NCBI GenBank assembly: GCA_024231855.1
Contig: JAAEQD010000273.1
Span: 1 to 64,000, forward strand
Reading direction: 5' to 3'
DNA from: Candidatus Zixiibacteriota bacterium
GTDB lineage: Bacteria; Zixibacteria; MSB-5A5; UBA10806; 4484-95
Length of the DNA: 64,000 nt
Notes under the pieces: generated by a model
Seen by the model: the letters and a program-made list of their open reading frames with translations, nothing else
Databases searched by the model: none
What the model was told of the DNA's origin: nothing
Part shown: in pieces, positions 1-6,655 of the stretch
Numbering within the stretch: the first letter of the stretch is position 1
Layout of the letters: the number at the start of each line of letters is the position of its first letter
Program-made: the position numbers and the translations under genes

Positions 1-38
1 ATTGCGAGGAAGGCCTTCTGGCCGACCGCGGCAATCTG
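1..38. repeat. REP-like palindromic repeat, copy E1
   Basis: The window opens inside a sequence beginning ATTGCGAGGA and ending CGGCAATCT, the common dispersed palindromic type in which a 'ttgcgagga' arm faces a 'gcaatc' arm. A reverse-oriented relative lies at 6344-6376. The left end may be cut by the window edge. The remaining bases to 101 hold no gene that I can see. Confidence 0.5.
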
Positions 39-101
39 TTGGCATGGTAACATCAATCAACATAAATTTGACAATCCCACAATCTTAGAGTAAATATAAA
101 C

Positions 102-1472
102 ATGACTTACCTGTGGGTGATTATAATCTACATGGTTATTCTTATCGGTGTCGGCGCCTGGCGCAGCCGTCAGGTGAAGACGCAGGATGATTTCATGGTG
201 GCCGGGCGAAAGCTGTCGGCGAAAGTGCTGGTAGGAACACTTCTGGCAACCTGGATCGGCTCCGGTTCGATCATCGCCAGCGCCGGCCTGGCCTACGATA
301 AAGGTTTCCCCGCTTTGTGGTTCGATGCCGGTGTCTGGGTCGCCCTGATCGTATTGTATTTCGTCGCCGGCAAGGCGCGGAAGCTGGCGCAATACACTGT
401 ACCGGACATACTCGAGATACGCTATAACAAATGGGCCCGCCTTCTGGGTACGTTGGTGACTATAATCGCCTACACCGCCATAGTCAGCTATCAGTACCGG
501 GCCGGAGGGATGGTGTTGAACCTCGTCACCGGTATACCGGTTGATATCGGTATCATTATCACCGCCGTGTTCGTTATCGGCTATACCGTGCTGGCGGGTA
601 TGATATCGGTTGCTTATACCGATGTGGTCAACGGCATAATCATGGTGATCGGCTTGTTTATCGCCCTGCCATTTCTGCTTAACGATGCCGGCGGTATCTC
701 AGGCATGATGGCCAGTCTGCCCGAAACGCATTTTCAGGTACTGGGCACGATGACTATCTGGCAGGCACTGGGCTATTCCCTGCCGACCATGCTTCTGCTG
801 TTGGGCGAATCGGGCATGTATCAGCGTTTCTTCTCGGCTAAAGATGAGCGTGCCGCCCGGCGTTCGGTGGTCGGCTGGATTATCGGCACGATCATTATTG
901 AAACGTTGATCGTAGTTCTGGCGGTTATCGGCGCGGCGATGTTCAAGGGTATCGAGGCGGAGATGGTGATACTCTACTCGGTCCGTCACGGCCTGCCTGT
1001 GCTGATTGGCTGTTTGCTGTTGGCCGCTATCGTGGCGGTGATAGTCTCGACCGCCGATTCGTTCCTGCTGGTGCCATCGACGAATATCATGAGGGATATC
1101 TATCAGCGGTTTATCAATCCCGAGCTTTCGCAGAAGAAGATGGTGCTGTATTCGCGAATCGTTGTCGTGCTTCTGGGAGCGTTCGCGTTCGCCCAGGTGC
1201 GCTTTTTCGAGAAGATACTAGAGATGGCGATTTACGCCTACACGATGTACGGCGTGGGTATCACCCCGGCTGTGATGGCCGCCTTCTTCTGGAAACGAGC
1301 TACCTCGGCGGGCGGCGTAAGCTCGATAGCCGCCGGCATGGCAGTAACATTGATCTGGGAGATACTAGGCCAACCATACGGCATACCGACTGTTTACCCG
1401 GCGCTGGGATTATCGCTGTTTTGTTTGGTTGGGATTAGCTTGGTGACGCCGAGGGAGGAAGTGGAGATGTGA
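102..1472 (+). CDS. Sodium:solute symporter (SSS family)
   Basis: A 456-residue, almost wholly hydrophobic protein with about 12-13 predicted membrane helices. It matches the sodium:solute symporter family: an N-terminal helix followed by the DDFMVAGRKL segment, the GTLLATWIGSGS region of the first transport helices, and the later STADSFLLVPSTNIMRDIY segment typical of the Na+-binding helix 8 region. Such proteins import small organic solutes with Na+ across the inner membrane; the substrate cannot be read from sequence. Its start has only a weak ribosome site. The next gene lies on the other strand, and no partner gene is next to it. Confidence 0.9.
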   Translation: MTYLWVIIIYMVILIGVGAWRSRQVKTQDDFMVAGRKLSAKVLVGTLLATWIGSGSIIASAGLAYDKGFPALWFDAGVWVALIVLYFVAGKARKLAQYTVPDILEIRYNKWARLLGTLVTIIAYTAIVSYQYRAGGMVLNLVTGIPVDIGIIITAVFVIGYTVLAGMISVAYTDVVNGIIMVIGLFIALPFLLNDAGGISGMMASLPETHFQVLGTMTIWQALGYSLPTMLLLLGESGMYQRFFSAKDERAARRSVVGWIIGTIIIETLIVVLAVIGAAMFKGIEAEMVILYSVRHGLPVLIGCLLLAAIVAVIVSTADSFLLVPSTNIMRDIYQRFINPELSQKKMVLYSRIVVVLLGAFAFAQVRFFEKILEMAIYAYTMYGVGITPAVMAAFFWKRATSAGGVSSIAAGMAVTLIWEILGQPYGIPTVYPALGLSLFCLVGISLVTPREEVEM

Positions 1473-1550
1473 GGGGTGTTTCTGGGGGGAGGAGATTAAG
1501 TTATTGTTACTCGGAATGCAATTGCTAACAATATTAATAATTAACCGTCT

Positions 1551-2573
1551 CTAATGTTTTTTTCCGGTTATACCCCAGAGTAATCGTTTTAAAGGATCAA
1601 GATCTTTATTCCTGAAATCGACCCACATTAACTGCTTAAGAATTAAAGGCAATTCCGGTACTTCTTTATCGCCTAAACCTTCTAGAATAACAGGAATTAT
1701 AATACATTCCCTATTGGCAAATTCTGAAATAAAAGCTCTAATCTCTATGTCTTCCCAAGGTCCTATTCCATTTCCACCTACAAAAACCGCAACACAAGTA
1801 ATATTACTTATATTTTTCATCAATTCATCTTGCCAAGGTGTTCCAGGTCTTATTTGTTCTTCATCAAACCACGTTTTAACATTTTTCATTTTTAGAATTT
1901 TATTCATTTCTCTTATTTCTAGTTTATCTTTAGAATTATGGCAGAGAAAAACATCAAATTTGCTTTTATCTCCTTTAGAAATCAAATAATCAAATATATC
2001 CCTATCTGATTTTGATGCGACTGCGATTTCTCTTAATAATTCAATGATGCTATTTAGTATGTTGTTTTCTATATCATCATGAGTTTCCTCTTTAAAATTT
2101 CTGATACATTCATCACAAATCAATCCAGTTTTCATGCCAATATCAATGCTTGTCTTATCCATCCAAAAATCGCTTATACAACCAATATCTTCTTCGTGTA
2201 GACTTCTTAAGCCAATAAAATTCCCAATAAGAGAAGCTACGAAATACACAAATCCATTATTAACAGACACATTAGATAAGTATTCCCAACCATGAAGTGA
2301 AAGTATAACTATATTTCCAGCATATTCAAAAAAGAAATTGTTGTCATATCTCCTATCTGATGCGCAAATTATTAAATCGTATTTTAAAGCTTGAGTCTTT
2401 ATTGCTTTTGGTAATTTCGTATAGGTAGAAGGATAAGAAATTACATTTCCTTTAATGGTAAACTTAGAAGTCCCTTCAAAAAAAGCGATATTATCGAAAG
2501 TATTATTTAAACAACTTACAATTTTCTTAAGCTTTATATCTATAGTGTTATCACTATATAGCAGAATTTTCAT
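1551..2573 (-). CDS. TIR-domain protein with unrecognised N-terminal domain (third gene of TIR operon)
   Basis: Residues about 206-330 form a TIR domain: strand and box 1 FDVFLCHNSKDK, then WFDEEQIRPG, and a W-x3-E motif (W273, E277) where NAD-cleaving TIR domains keep the catalytic glutamate. TIR domains of this kind usually hydrolyse NAD+ or make nucleotide signals. The N-terminal 160 residues are not a domain I can name. They end in HEED..GC.SDF...K..ID.GM..G.ICDEC, which weakly recalls the cysteine-rich end of archaemetzincins but lacks HExxH. A helical linker (about 165-200) joins the parts. The start has AAGGAG nine bases upstream. The gene is very AT-rich (13 G/C in the 60 bases of 1861-1920, against 30 in 24241-24300), which suggests acquisition. 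It is likely the effector or sensor of the operon; this is inference. Confidence 0.85.
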   Translation of the reverse strand: MKILLYSDNTIDIKLKKIVSCLNNTFDNIAFFEGTSKFTIKGNVISYPSTYTKLPKAIKTQALKYDLIICASDRRYDNNFFFEYAGNIVILSLHGWEYLSNVSVNNGFVYFVASLIGNFIGLRSLHEEDIGCISDFWMDKTSIDIGMKTGLICDECIRNFKEETHDDIENNILNSIIELLREIAVASKSDRDIFDYLISKGDKSKFDVFLCHNSKDKLEIREMNKILKMKNVKTWFDEEQIRPGTPWQDELMKNISNITCVAVFVGGNGIGPWEDIEIRAFISEFANRECIIIPVILEGLGDKEVPELPLILKQLMWVDFRNKDLDPLKRLLWGITGKKH

Positions 2574-2604
2574 GATCAGGTATCTCCTTGTAAGTTTAAT
2601 TTAT

Positions 2605-3081
2605 TCATTCAGACTCTTCCAAATTAGTCAAATCTTCCACTCCTGCCATATCCGCAAGCATTCTTGAATAAATCTTTAGTTTCAATTGTAAATCATTCAA
2701 CTCAACTCTAAATACTTCACATTGTTTTGCATCTTTTAATGCACCTTCAATAAGCTTTTTATGCCATTTTGCTGTAAAAGGTCTAATTATCTGGTTTAAT
2801 ACAACTATGGCTATTTTTGTAAATTCAGTACAGTGACGACCATACTGTTTAATTATTCCGCGAGTTGTTCTAAATAGAGAATATACGCTATCTAAAGCCG
2901 TTTTTTCATCGCCATGTTCTCTTGCCAGCGGTTGTGTTGTAATCCTCGTTAGCAATTCGATATACATTTCCCATGCTGCCGATTTATCCTCATCTTGTGG
3001 CTGCCACTCCATTTCTAAAAAGGGAGTATTTATTTTTAGAGAAGTCATGTCCCAATTTTCCAGCCATTTTTTCCATTTCAT
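2605..3081 (-). CDS. Small helical protein of unknown function in TIR operon
   Basis: I do not recognise this 158-residue protein. It has no signal peptide or membrane segment and looks mostly alpha-helical. Its middle carries a basic, aromatic stretch with GDEKTALDSVYSLF, TTRGIIKQYGRHC and FTAKWHK. The ATG at 3081 is preferred over a GTG three codons upstream because AAAGGTGG lies just ahead of it, and because this ATG shares one base with the stop codon of the upstream TIR gene (TAATG), a sign of translational coupling. The tight coupling between two TIR genes suggests an adaptor, regulator or inhibitor of the TIR proteins, but nothing in the sequence proves a role. Confidence 0.75.
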   Translation of the reverse strand: MKWKKWLENWDMTSLKINTPFLEMEWQPQDEDKSAAWEMYIELLTRITTQPLAREHGDEKTALDSVYSLFRTTRGIIKQYGRHCTEFTKIAIVVLNQIIRPFTAKWHKKLIEGALKDAKQCEVFRVELNDLQLKLKIYSRMLADMAGVEDLTNLEESE

Positions 3082-3623
3082 TAATACCACCTTTCTCCAG
3101 ATCTATTATTAACATAATTTGGATAAGAATTATCCGGTTCAACTTTAAATCTGTTATGGAAAGCTAAATTAATCCAATTTCCTACAATATTTGGATCTTC
3201 ATTCCAATTATAGATGTTAGCAAAACCACATTTTTGATTATGACATAATCTTGGTGGCACCGTATACTCATTATAAGTTTTGTTTTGATAACTTTCATGA
3301 GTTGGCAATAGTATTCCCAAGAGACCGGACCTGGGATTATTTGATGTATTCCTAATACTAGACGAAATTTCCCAATCGACATGCTTTCTTTTCCAAGTTT
3401 CTGTGCCCACTAGCACCACAGTAACTGTAGAGTCACCTAAGTATTCATCTCTAATTTTTTGCCTTACGGTATTTACTAATAGATTTGATTCTATATCGCC
3501 AATTTGAACAGATTTAGATACTATAATATCGTAGTAAACAGCAAAAAGCCTTTCAAATAAATCTCTATAAAATTGATCATTATAATGGTGATAGCTTATG
3601 AAAACTTTATGTCGAACTTTCAT
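3081..3623 (-). CDS. ThsB-like TIR-domain protein (first gene of TIR operon)
   Basis: A 180-residue single-domain protein beginning HKVFISYHHYNDQFYRD and continuing to VTVVLVGTETWKRKHVDWEI. This pattern is that of the TIR-like family that includes the Thoeris protein ThsB (formerly DUF1863), and the W84-E85 pair lies where those proteins keep their essential glutamate. ThsB-type proteins sense phage and make a cyclic ADP-ribose-type signal from NAD+. The C-terminal 60 residues, with GLLGILLP and a CHNQKCGFANIYNW segment, fit the longer members of the family. It is preceded by GAGGAGG six bases before the ATG. No SIR2-SLOG or macro-domain ThsA partner is present in the window, so it is not a standard Thoeris pair. 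Confidence 0.8.
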   Translation of the reverse strand: MKVRHKVFISYHHYNDQFYRDLFERLFAVYYDIIVSKSVQIGDIESNLLVNTVRQKIRDEYLGDSTVTVVLVGTETWKRKHVDWEISSSIRNTSNNPRSGLLGILLPTHESYQNKTYNEYTVPPRLCHNQKCGFANIYNWNEDPNIVGNWINLAFHNRFKVEPDNSYPNYVNNRSGERWY

Positions 3624-3629
3624 ATTATG

Positions 3630-3680
3630 CCTCCTCTTGTATGGGCATTAAAATATAGTTTTAATTTCAATTCATGTCAA
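3630..3680 (-). promoter_or_regulatory. Promoter and RBS of the TIR operon
   Basis: Read on the minus strand, TTGACA (3680-3675), a 17-base spacer and TATATT (3657-3652) make a near-consensus housekeeping promoter. It is followed by GAGGAGG (3636-3630) six bases before the ATG at 3623. A second TTGACA lies further upstream at about 3727-3732. Confidence 0.65.
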
Positions 3681-3744
3681 GGTGGATTCGCAATAATAAG
3701 ATATGTACATAGCTATAATATTAAATGTCAATCAATTCAACCAA

Positions 3745-3820
3745 CCTCACCCTACTGGTGAGGTACCTGCCCGGCCCGGCCGCCTGGCTTGCCGATGAGG
3801 TTGGGGATTGCGGTGGTGAT
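3745..3820. repeat. Palindromic repeat family A, copy A1 (long form)
   Basis: CCTCACC and GGTGAGG arms separated by five bases, then a GC-rich tail (GGTACCTGCCCGGCCC...) and a 'gccgatgaggttggggattg' segment. The same order recurs in A4 and A5, and shorter forms in A2 and A3, all within 2.6 kb. Confidence 0.75.
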
Positions 3821-3850
3821 GCATCATGCCCTTCCTCACCCCTACCCCTG

Positions 3851-3874
3851 GATTCCCGTTTTCACGGGAATGAC
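3851..3874. repeat. Short palindrome family C, copy C1
   Basis: GATTCCCG and CGGGAATGAC arms around a short loop. The same element, with a different loop, is at 5629-5652. Confidence 0.65.
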
Positions 3875-3894
3875 AAGCAATATTAATGCGTACA

Positions 3895-4006
3895 GGTAGG
3901 TCGGGTTCATCGTGAGCAGAGCGAACGTTTAACCCGACATTTTCGCGCATGTCCATCATTGTCGGGTTACTCCCTTCGCTTTCGCTCGGGAGGAACGCCT
4001 ACCTAC
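3895..4006. repeat. Long repeat family B, copy B1 (about 112 bp)
   Basis: Begins GGTAGGTCGGGTTCATCGTG and ends GGAGGAACGCCTACCTAC, so its ends are inverted (GTAGGT/ACCTAC), with internal inverted GTCGGGTT/AACCCGAC arms. A near-identical copy is at 6390-6500. It is non-coding and may fold as a long RNA hairpin. Confidence 0.75.
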
Positions 4007-4099
4007 AACTGACTGAGCCGGGAAAACAGAGGAACATAGACAAAAAAACAATTGCCGAAAATCGAATTATATCATAGAATTCAACAACATCTGTTTGAT

Positions 4100-4152
4100 T
4101 TGACTAGCCGTGATCTCGAAAAATTTATATTCTGTTCTAATCAATAAGGAGG
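4100..4152 (+). promoter_or_regulatory. Possible promoter and RBS of the DUF4440-like gene
   Basis: TTGACT at 4100-4105, an 18-base spacer and TTTATA at 4124-4129, then AAGGAGG at 4146-4152 six bases before the ATG. The ribosome site is strong; the -10 box is only fair. Confidence 0.4.
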
Positions 4153-4158
4153 AAGAAA

Positions 4159-4653
4159 ATGAAAAAATCAACGCGATTGATTAAGGGAATCATCTTGATT
4201 GTCCCTCTAATCATGCTTTTCTCGACTTTTGGCTGCGAAAGCGACAATACAGCAAGTATAGCAGCTATCGACCAAGCCAGAGAAGCGATAGACGCGGCCT
4301 GGTTAGCCGAAGATGCTGATGTCATACTATCCCATGCGGCGGATAATATGATCCTCATGCCGCCTAATGTGGGAAGCGCAAAAGGAAAGGAAGCAATTGG
4401 CAATTTCCTGCAAGGCTTTTTCGATCAGTTCACTATGACAGAGCTAAAAACATTAGATAGAAATCTTCACATCGCCGGTGATTGGGCGATTGAAGAAGGC
4501 TCTTACGAATGGGTAGTAGTTCCTGAAGGCGCAAGCGAAGGGATGAGCGACCAGGTCAATTTCATTGGCATCTGGCACAAACAGCCAGACGGGGCGTGGA
4601 AAGAAACGCGCGCGATTTGGAATAGCACCAAACCGATAGCGGGAGTCCAATAG
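4159..4653 (+). CDS. Lipoprotein with NTF2/SnoaL-like (DUF4440) domain
   Basis: A 164-residue protein with a lipoprotein signal (charged KKSTR start, hydrophobic core, lipobox ending at C22-ish in STFGCES). The rest reads as an NTF2-like fold: an early helix AIDQAREAIDAAWLAEDADVIL with HAADNMILMPPNVG, then strands GDWAIEEGSYEWVV and NFIGIWHKQPDGAWKETRAIWNS. This is the SgcJ/YybH/DUF4440 pattern, used as a ligand-binding or enzyme scaffold. It should be anchored in an envelope membrane. The neighbours give no pathway. Its stop codon is followed within 20 bases by repeat A2. Confidence 0.8.
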   Translation: MKKSTRLIKGIILIVPLIMLFSTFGCESDNTASIAAIDQAREAIDAAWLAEDADVILSHAADNMILMPPNVGSAKGKEAIGNFLQGFFDQFTMTELKTLDRNLHIAGDWAIEEGSYEWVVVPEGASEGMSDQVNFIGIWHKQPDGAWKETRAIWNSTKPIAGVQ

Positions 4654-4670
4654 CGGCCCATCACAACCAT

Positions 4671-4712
4671 CCTCACCCTACAGGTGAGGTACCGGCCCGG
4701 CCCGGCCGCCTT
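4671..4712. repeat. Palindromic repeat family A, copy A2 (short form)
   Basis: CCTCACC/GGTGAGG arms plus the GGTACCGGCCCGGCCCGG tail, ending at 'ccgcc' without the downstream 'gatgaggttgggg' block seen in A1. Confidence 0.7.
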
Positions 4713-4796
4713 GTTTCTGACATTTTAGACACCTCCCGCTCTATCTTCCCTTGTTTCTAAGCGCCGCTTAGGAACAGGCACATTACGAGATATCAT

Positions 4797-4821
4797 CCTC
4801 ACCCTGCCGGTGAAGTACCCG
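4797..4821. repeat. Palindromic repeat family A, copy A3 (inside a gene end)
   Basis: CCTCACCCTGCCGGTGAAGTACC is a diverged copy of the family A hairpin. It overlaps the 3' end of the DinB-like gene and supplies that protein's last residues. Confidence 0.65.
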
Positions 4822-5347
4822 TGTGATCATCTTGCATCTTGATATTGAACTCTTCGGATTTTCCCTTGGGTATGCTCAAAGATTGCCAGTTGTTTTTTGC
4901 GAAGTGTTTGGCAAGAAATACTATCTGCCCAACGTGATAAGCATAATGTGTAAGTTGGCGGTTTATAGCGTTTATCACAGAATGTGGCTCGCATCGAATA
5001 AATACGGTCTTTTCCAGATCTTCGGGATTAAGCAGTTCGATCGCGTTAAAAACTGTCTTCCAGCCATCATCCCATTTCTGCATGATGCTTGTTCTGGTAT
5101 CTTCAGGCTTAAGGATAAATTCTTGATCACGGTTTCTATCGGGCTTTTCGCCATCGGAGGTAAGAAAATCCGTCCAGCGTGAGCGCATATTTCCAGCCAT
5201 GTGCTTTAAGATTATGGCAATGTTACTGGATTCATCATCGAGTTTGGCAAAGAAGTCATCATCAGTGACCTGATCCACAGCATTTACGCCAAGCTCTTTG
5301 AGCTTACGGAACTGAATAATTGCGTCTTTTAGAAAATGTTGTCGCAT
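4799..5347 (-). CDS. DinB-like protein (DUF1572 type)
   Basis: A 182-residue soluble protein resembling the DUF1572 branch of the DinB/YfiT four-helix-bundle superfamily. The first helix segment is FLKDAIIQFRKLKELG. The metal-ligand histidines sit in SSNIAIILKHMAGNMRSRW and in the late helix QLTHYAYHVGQIVFLAKHF, and the IPKGKSEEFN ending is typical. Such proteins bind a divalent metal; many are thiol-dependent transferases, but the substrate here is unknown. The last residues (about DDHTGTSPAG) are translated from repeat A3, so the original C-terminus seems to have been replaced or extended. Confidence 0.8.
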   Translation of the reverse strand: MRQHFLKDAIIQFRKLKELGVNAVDQVTDDDFFAKLDDESSNIAIILKHMAGNMRSRWTDFLTSDGEKPDRNRDQEFILKPEDTRTSIMQKWDDGWKTVFNAIELLNPEDLEKTVFIRCEPHSVINAINRQLTHYAYHVGQIVFLAKHFAKNNWQSLSIPKGKSEEFNIKMQDDHTGTSPAG

Positions 5348-5481
5348 GGTTACCTATAAATTTTATCTAAAGCTTCATTATAAATTTCAATATAATAACA
5401 CTTTTCCGGATTTTCAAGTTGAAATTTTATTCCCAGCCAGAAGGGTGGGGAAATATAAATACAATAGCCCAACTCAACCTT

Positions 5482-5541
5482 CCTCACCCTACAGTGAGAT
5501 TACCCGTCAGGCCGCCTGGTTTGCCGATGATGTTGAGATAC
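5482..5541. repeat. Palindromic repeat family A, copy A4
   Basis: CCTCACCCTACAGTGAGATTACC followed by a 'gccgcctggtttgccgatga' tail, a diverged long form of A1. Confidence 0.65.
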
Positions 5542-5546
5542 TAGCG

Positions 5547-5596
5547 GTAGGTCAAACATTCCTGTTTGACCGGACAAGCAGGCGCTGAAGGCGCGG
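5547..5596. repeat. Palindromic repeat family D, copy D1
   Basis: GTAGGTCAAACATTCCTGTT followed by TGACCGGACAAGCAGGCGCT; the GGTCAAACA and TGTTTGACC arms form a hairpin. The reverse-oriented twin is at 7634-7677. Confidence 0.7.
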
Positions 5597-5628
5597 AGCA
5601 ATGCTTGTTCTACTGAGTTTATCGTATA

Positions 5629-5652
5629 GATTCCCGCCTCCGCGGGAATGAC
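5629..5652. repeat. Short palindrome family C, copy C2
   Basis: GATTCCCG and CGGGAATGAC arms with a CCTCCG-type loop; twin of 3851-3874. Confidence 0.65.
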
Positions 5653-5749
5653 AACGTATTATTATGGTAACGTAGGTGGTCAGTCGCCGGGATCCAAATG
5701 GACTTGCTGGCCTAGGGGGGAAAGGGCCAACAGGTCATAAAGTGATCTA

Positions 5750-6157
5750 TTATTTCTTTTGAAGGCTAAAAATGATTCTATATGCGATAATTGTTCCAAC
5801 AGTTTTTCCATCTTGCGAAGCAGGTTTCCACTTCGTCGCCCATGCCGCTTCCATAGCGCTTTCCTCGAAGCCGACGTTTTCCTCGCCATTAAACTTCATG
5901 ATGCTTACATCAGTCACATGCCCGACGGAATCAATAGTAGATGAAACCCAAACAACCGCTTCATAACCATTCATCAAAGCCAATTTCGGATAAATAGGCT
6001 TAGGATCAGTTAGTTTTTCAGGGGCGGTTTCAAACGGGACCTGATCAGATGGAACCTGCTTAAGATCCGGATTGTGTTTTACTTCATTATTAACTTTGCC
6101 GGCTCTACAACTAAAAATCAATAAAGCGGATAATAATACAATGATACTGGCCATCAT
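5750..6157 (-). CDS. Lipoprotein with TonB C-terminal-like domain
   Basis: A 135-residue protein. The N-terminus is a short lipoprotein signal with cysteine in LLIFSCRAG. Residues about 50-135 read as a TonB C-terminal domain: PIYPKLALMNGYEAVVWVSS, then VDSVGHVTDVSIM-type strands, FEESAMEAAWATKWKPAS and a final IIAYRIIFSLQKK. In FCB bacteria this module is often attached to lipoproteins rather than to a true energy transducer, and here there is no proline-rich spacer or N-terminal anchor helix. No ExbB, ExbD or TonB-dependent receptor is in the window. The function is therefore open. Confidence 0.8.
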   Translation of the reverse strand: MMASIIVLLSALLIFSCRAGKVNNEVKHNPDLKQVPSDQVPFETAPEKLTDPKPIYPKLALMNGYEAVVWVSSTIDSVGHVTDVSIMKFNGEENVGFEESAMEAAWATKWKPASQDGKTVGTIIAYRIIFSLQKK

Positions 6158-6261
6158 ATTAAAGACTCCTTTCGAATAAGCCCAAATCCATTATAATGAT
6201 TATAATACATATTGAATGCTGCCGCAATTTATTAGTAACTCTTTAACTCCATCTCAACCAT

Positions 6262-6335
6262 CCTCACCCTACTGATGAGGTACCCGCCCGGCCCGGCCCC
6301 CTGGTTTGCCGATGAGGTTGGGGATTGCGGTGGTA
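6262..6335. repeat. Palindromic repeat family A, copy A5 (long form)
   Basis: CCTCACC, a five-base loop, GATGAGG, then the GC-rich tail and 'gccgatgaggttggggattg', matching A1 over about 70 bases. Confidence 0.75.
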
Positions 6336-6343
6336 ATGCCAAC

Positions 6344-6376
6344 GGATTGCCGCGTCGCTTCACTCCTCGCAATGAC
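6344..6376. repeat. REP-like palindromic repeat, copy E2
   Basis: GGATTGCCGCGTCGCTTCAC then TCCTCGCAATGAC; on the other strand it reads 'gtcattgcgagga...', the same type as the element at position 1. Confidence 0.6.
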
Positions 6377-6389
6377 GGAGCTTCTAAAA

Positions 6390-6500
6390 GTAGGTCGGGT
6401 TCATCGTGAGCAAAGCGAACGTTAAACCCGACATTATTGTGCATACTTGACATTGTCGGGTTACTCCCTTCGCTATCGCTCGGGAGGAACACCGACCTAC
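6390..6500. repeat. Long repeat family B, copy B2
   Basis: Same order of blocks as 3895-4006 (GTAGGTCGGGTTCATCGTG at one end, GACCTAC at the other) with scattered substitutions in the centre. Confidence 0.75.
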
Positions 6501-6655
6501 GTCTAATGAAGATATTGTGGAGGATAGACACAATTGACAGCAAAACTCCTTGCGAGTCGCTTCGATGTATGCTATAAAGGCCGAAAATTTGTATCAGAGT
6601 TCACTTAATACCGCCAAGAAAGAGAACTAACCAACTCCATTCGAAAGAGAATAGT

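Larger units (their letters stand above)
5348..5749. other. Non-coding stretch with repeats
   Basis: No gene is supported here. It holds family A copy A4, family D copy D1 and family C copy C2; the first 130 bases are AT-rich and featureless. Confidence 0.6.
6158..6655. other. Non-coding stretch with repeats
   Basis: Nearly 500 bases without a supported gene. It contains family A copy A5, the REP-like copy E2 and the long family B copy B2, in that order, then about 150 bases leading into the hydrolase gene with nothing I can identify. Confidence 0.6.

Noticed and set aside
699-989. Open frame on the minus strand inside the symporter gene
   Set aside because: It is antisense to a clear membrane transporter; its composition is a mirror of that gene and it has no ribosome site or family motif.
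1551-3623. A classical Thoeris pair
   Set aside because: The ThsB-like TIR is present, but no ThsA (SIR2-SLOG, macro or transmembrane form) is encoded in the window, so the name would be too specific.
3747-3959. A 70-residue open frame across repeats A1, C1 and B1
   Set aside because: It is made from repeat DNA (palindromes and family B), and a similar spurious frame arises at 6232-6543 from the other copies.
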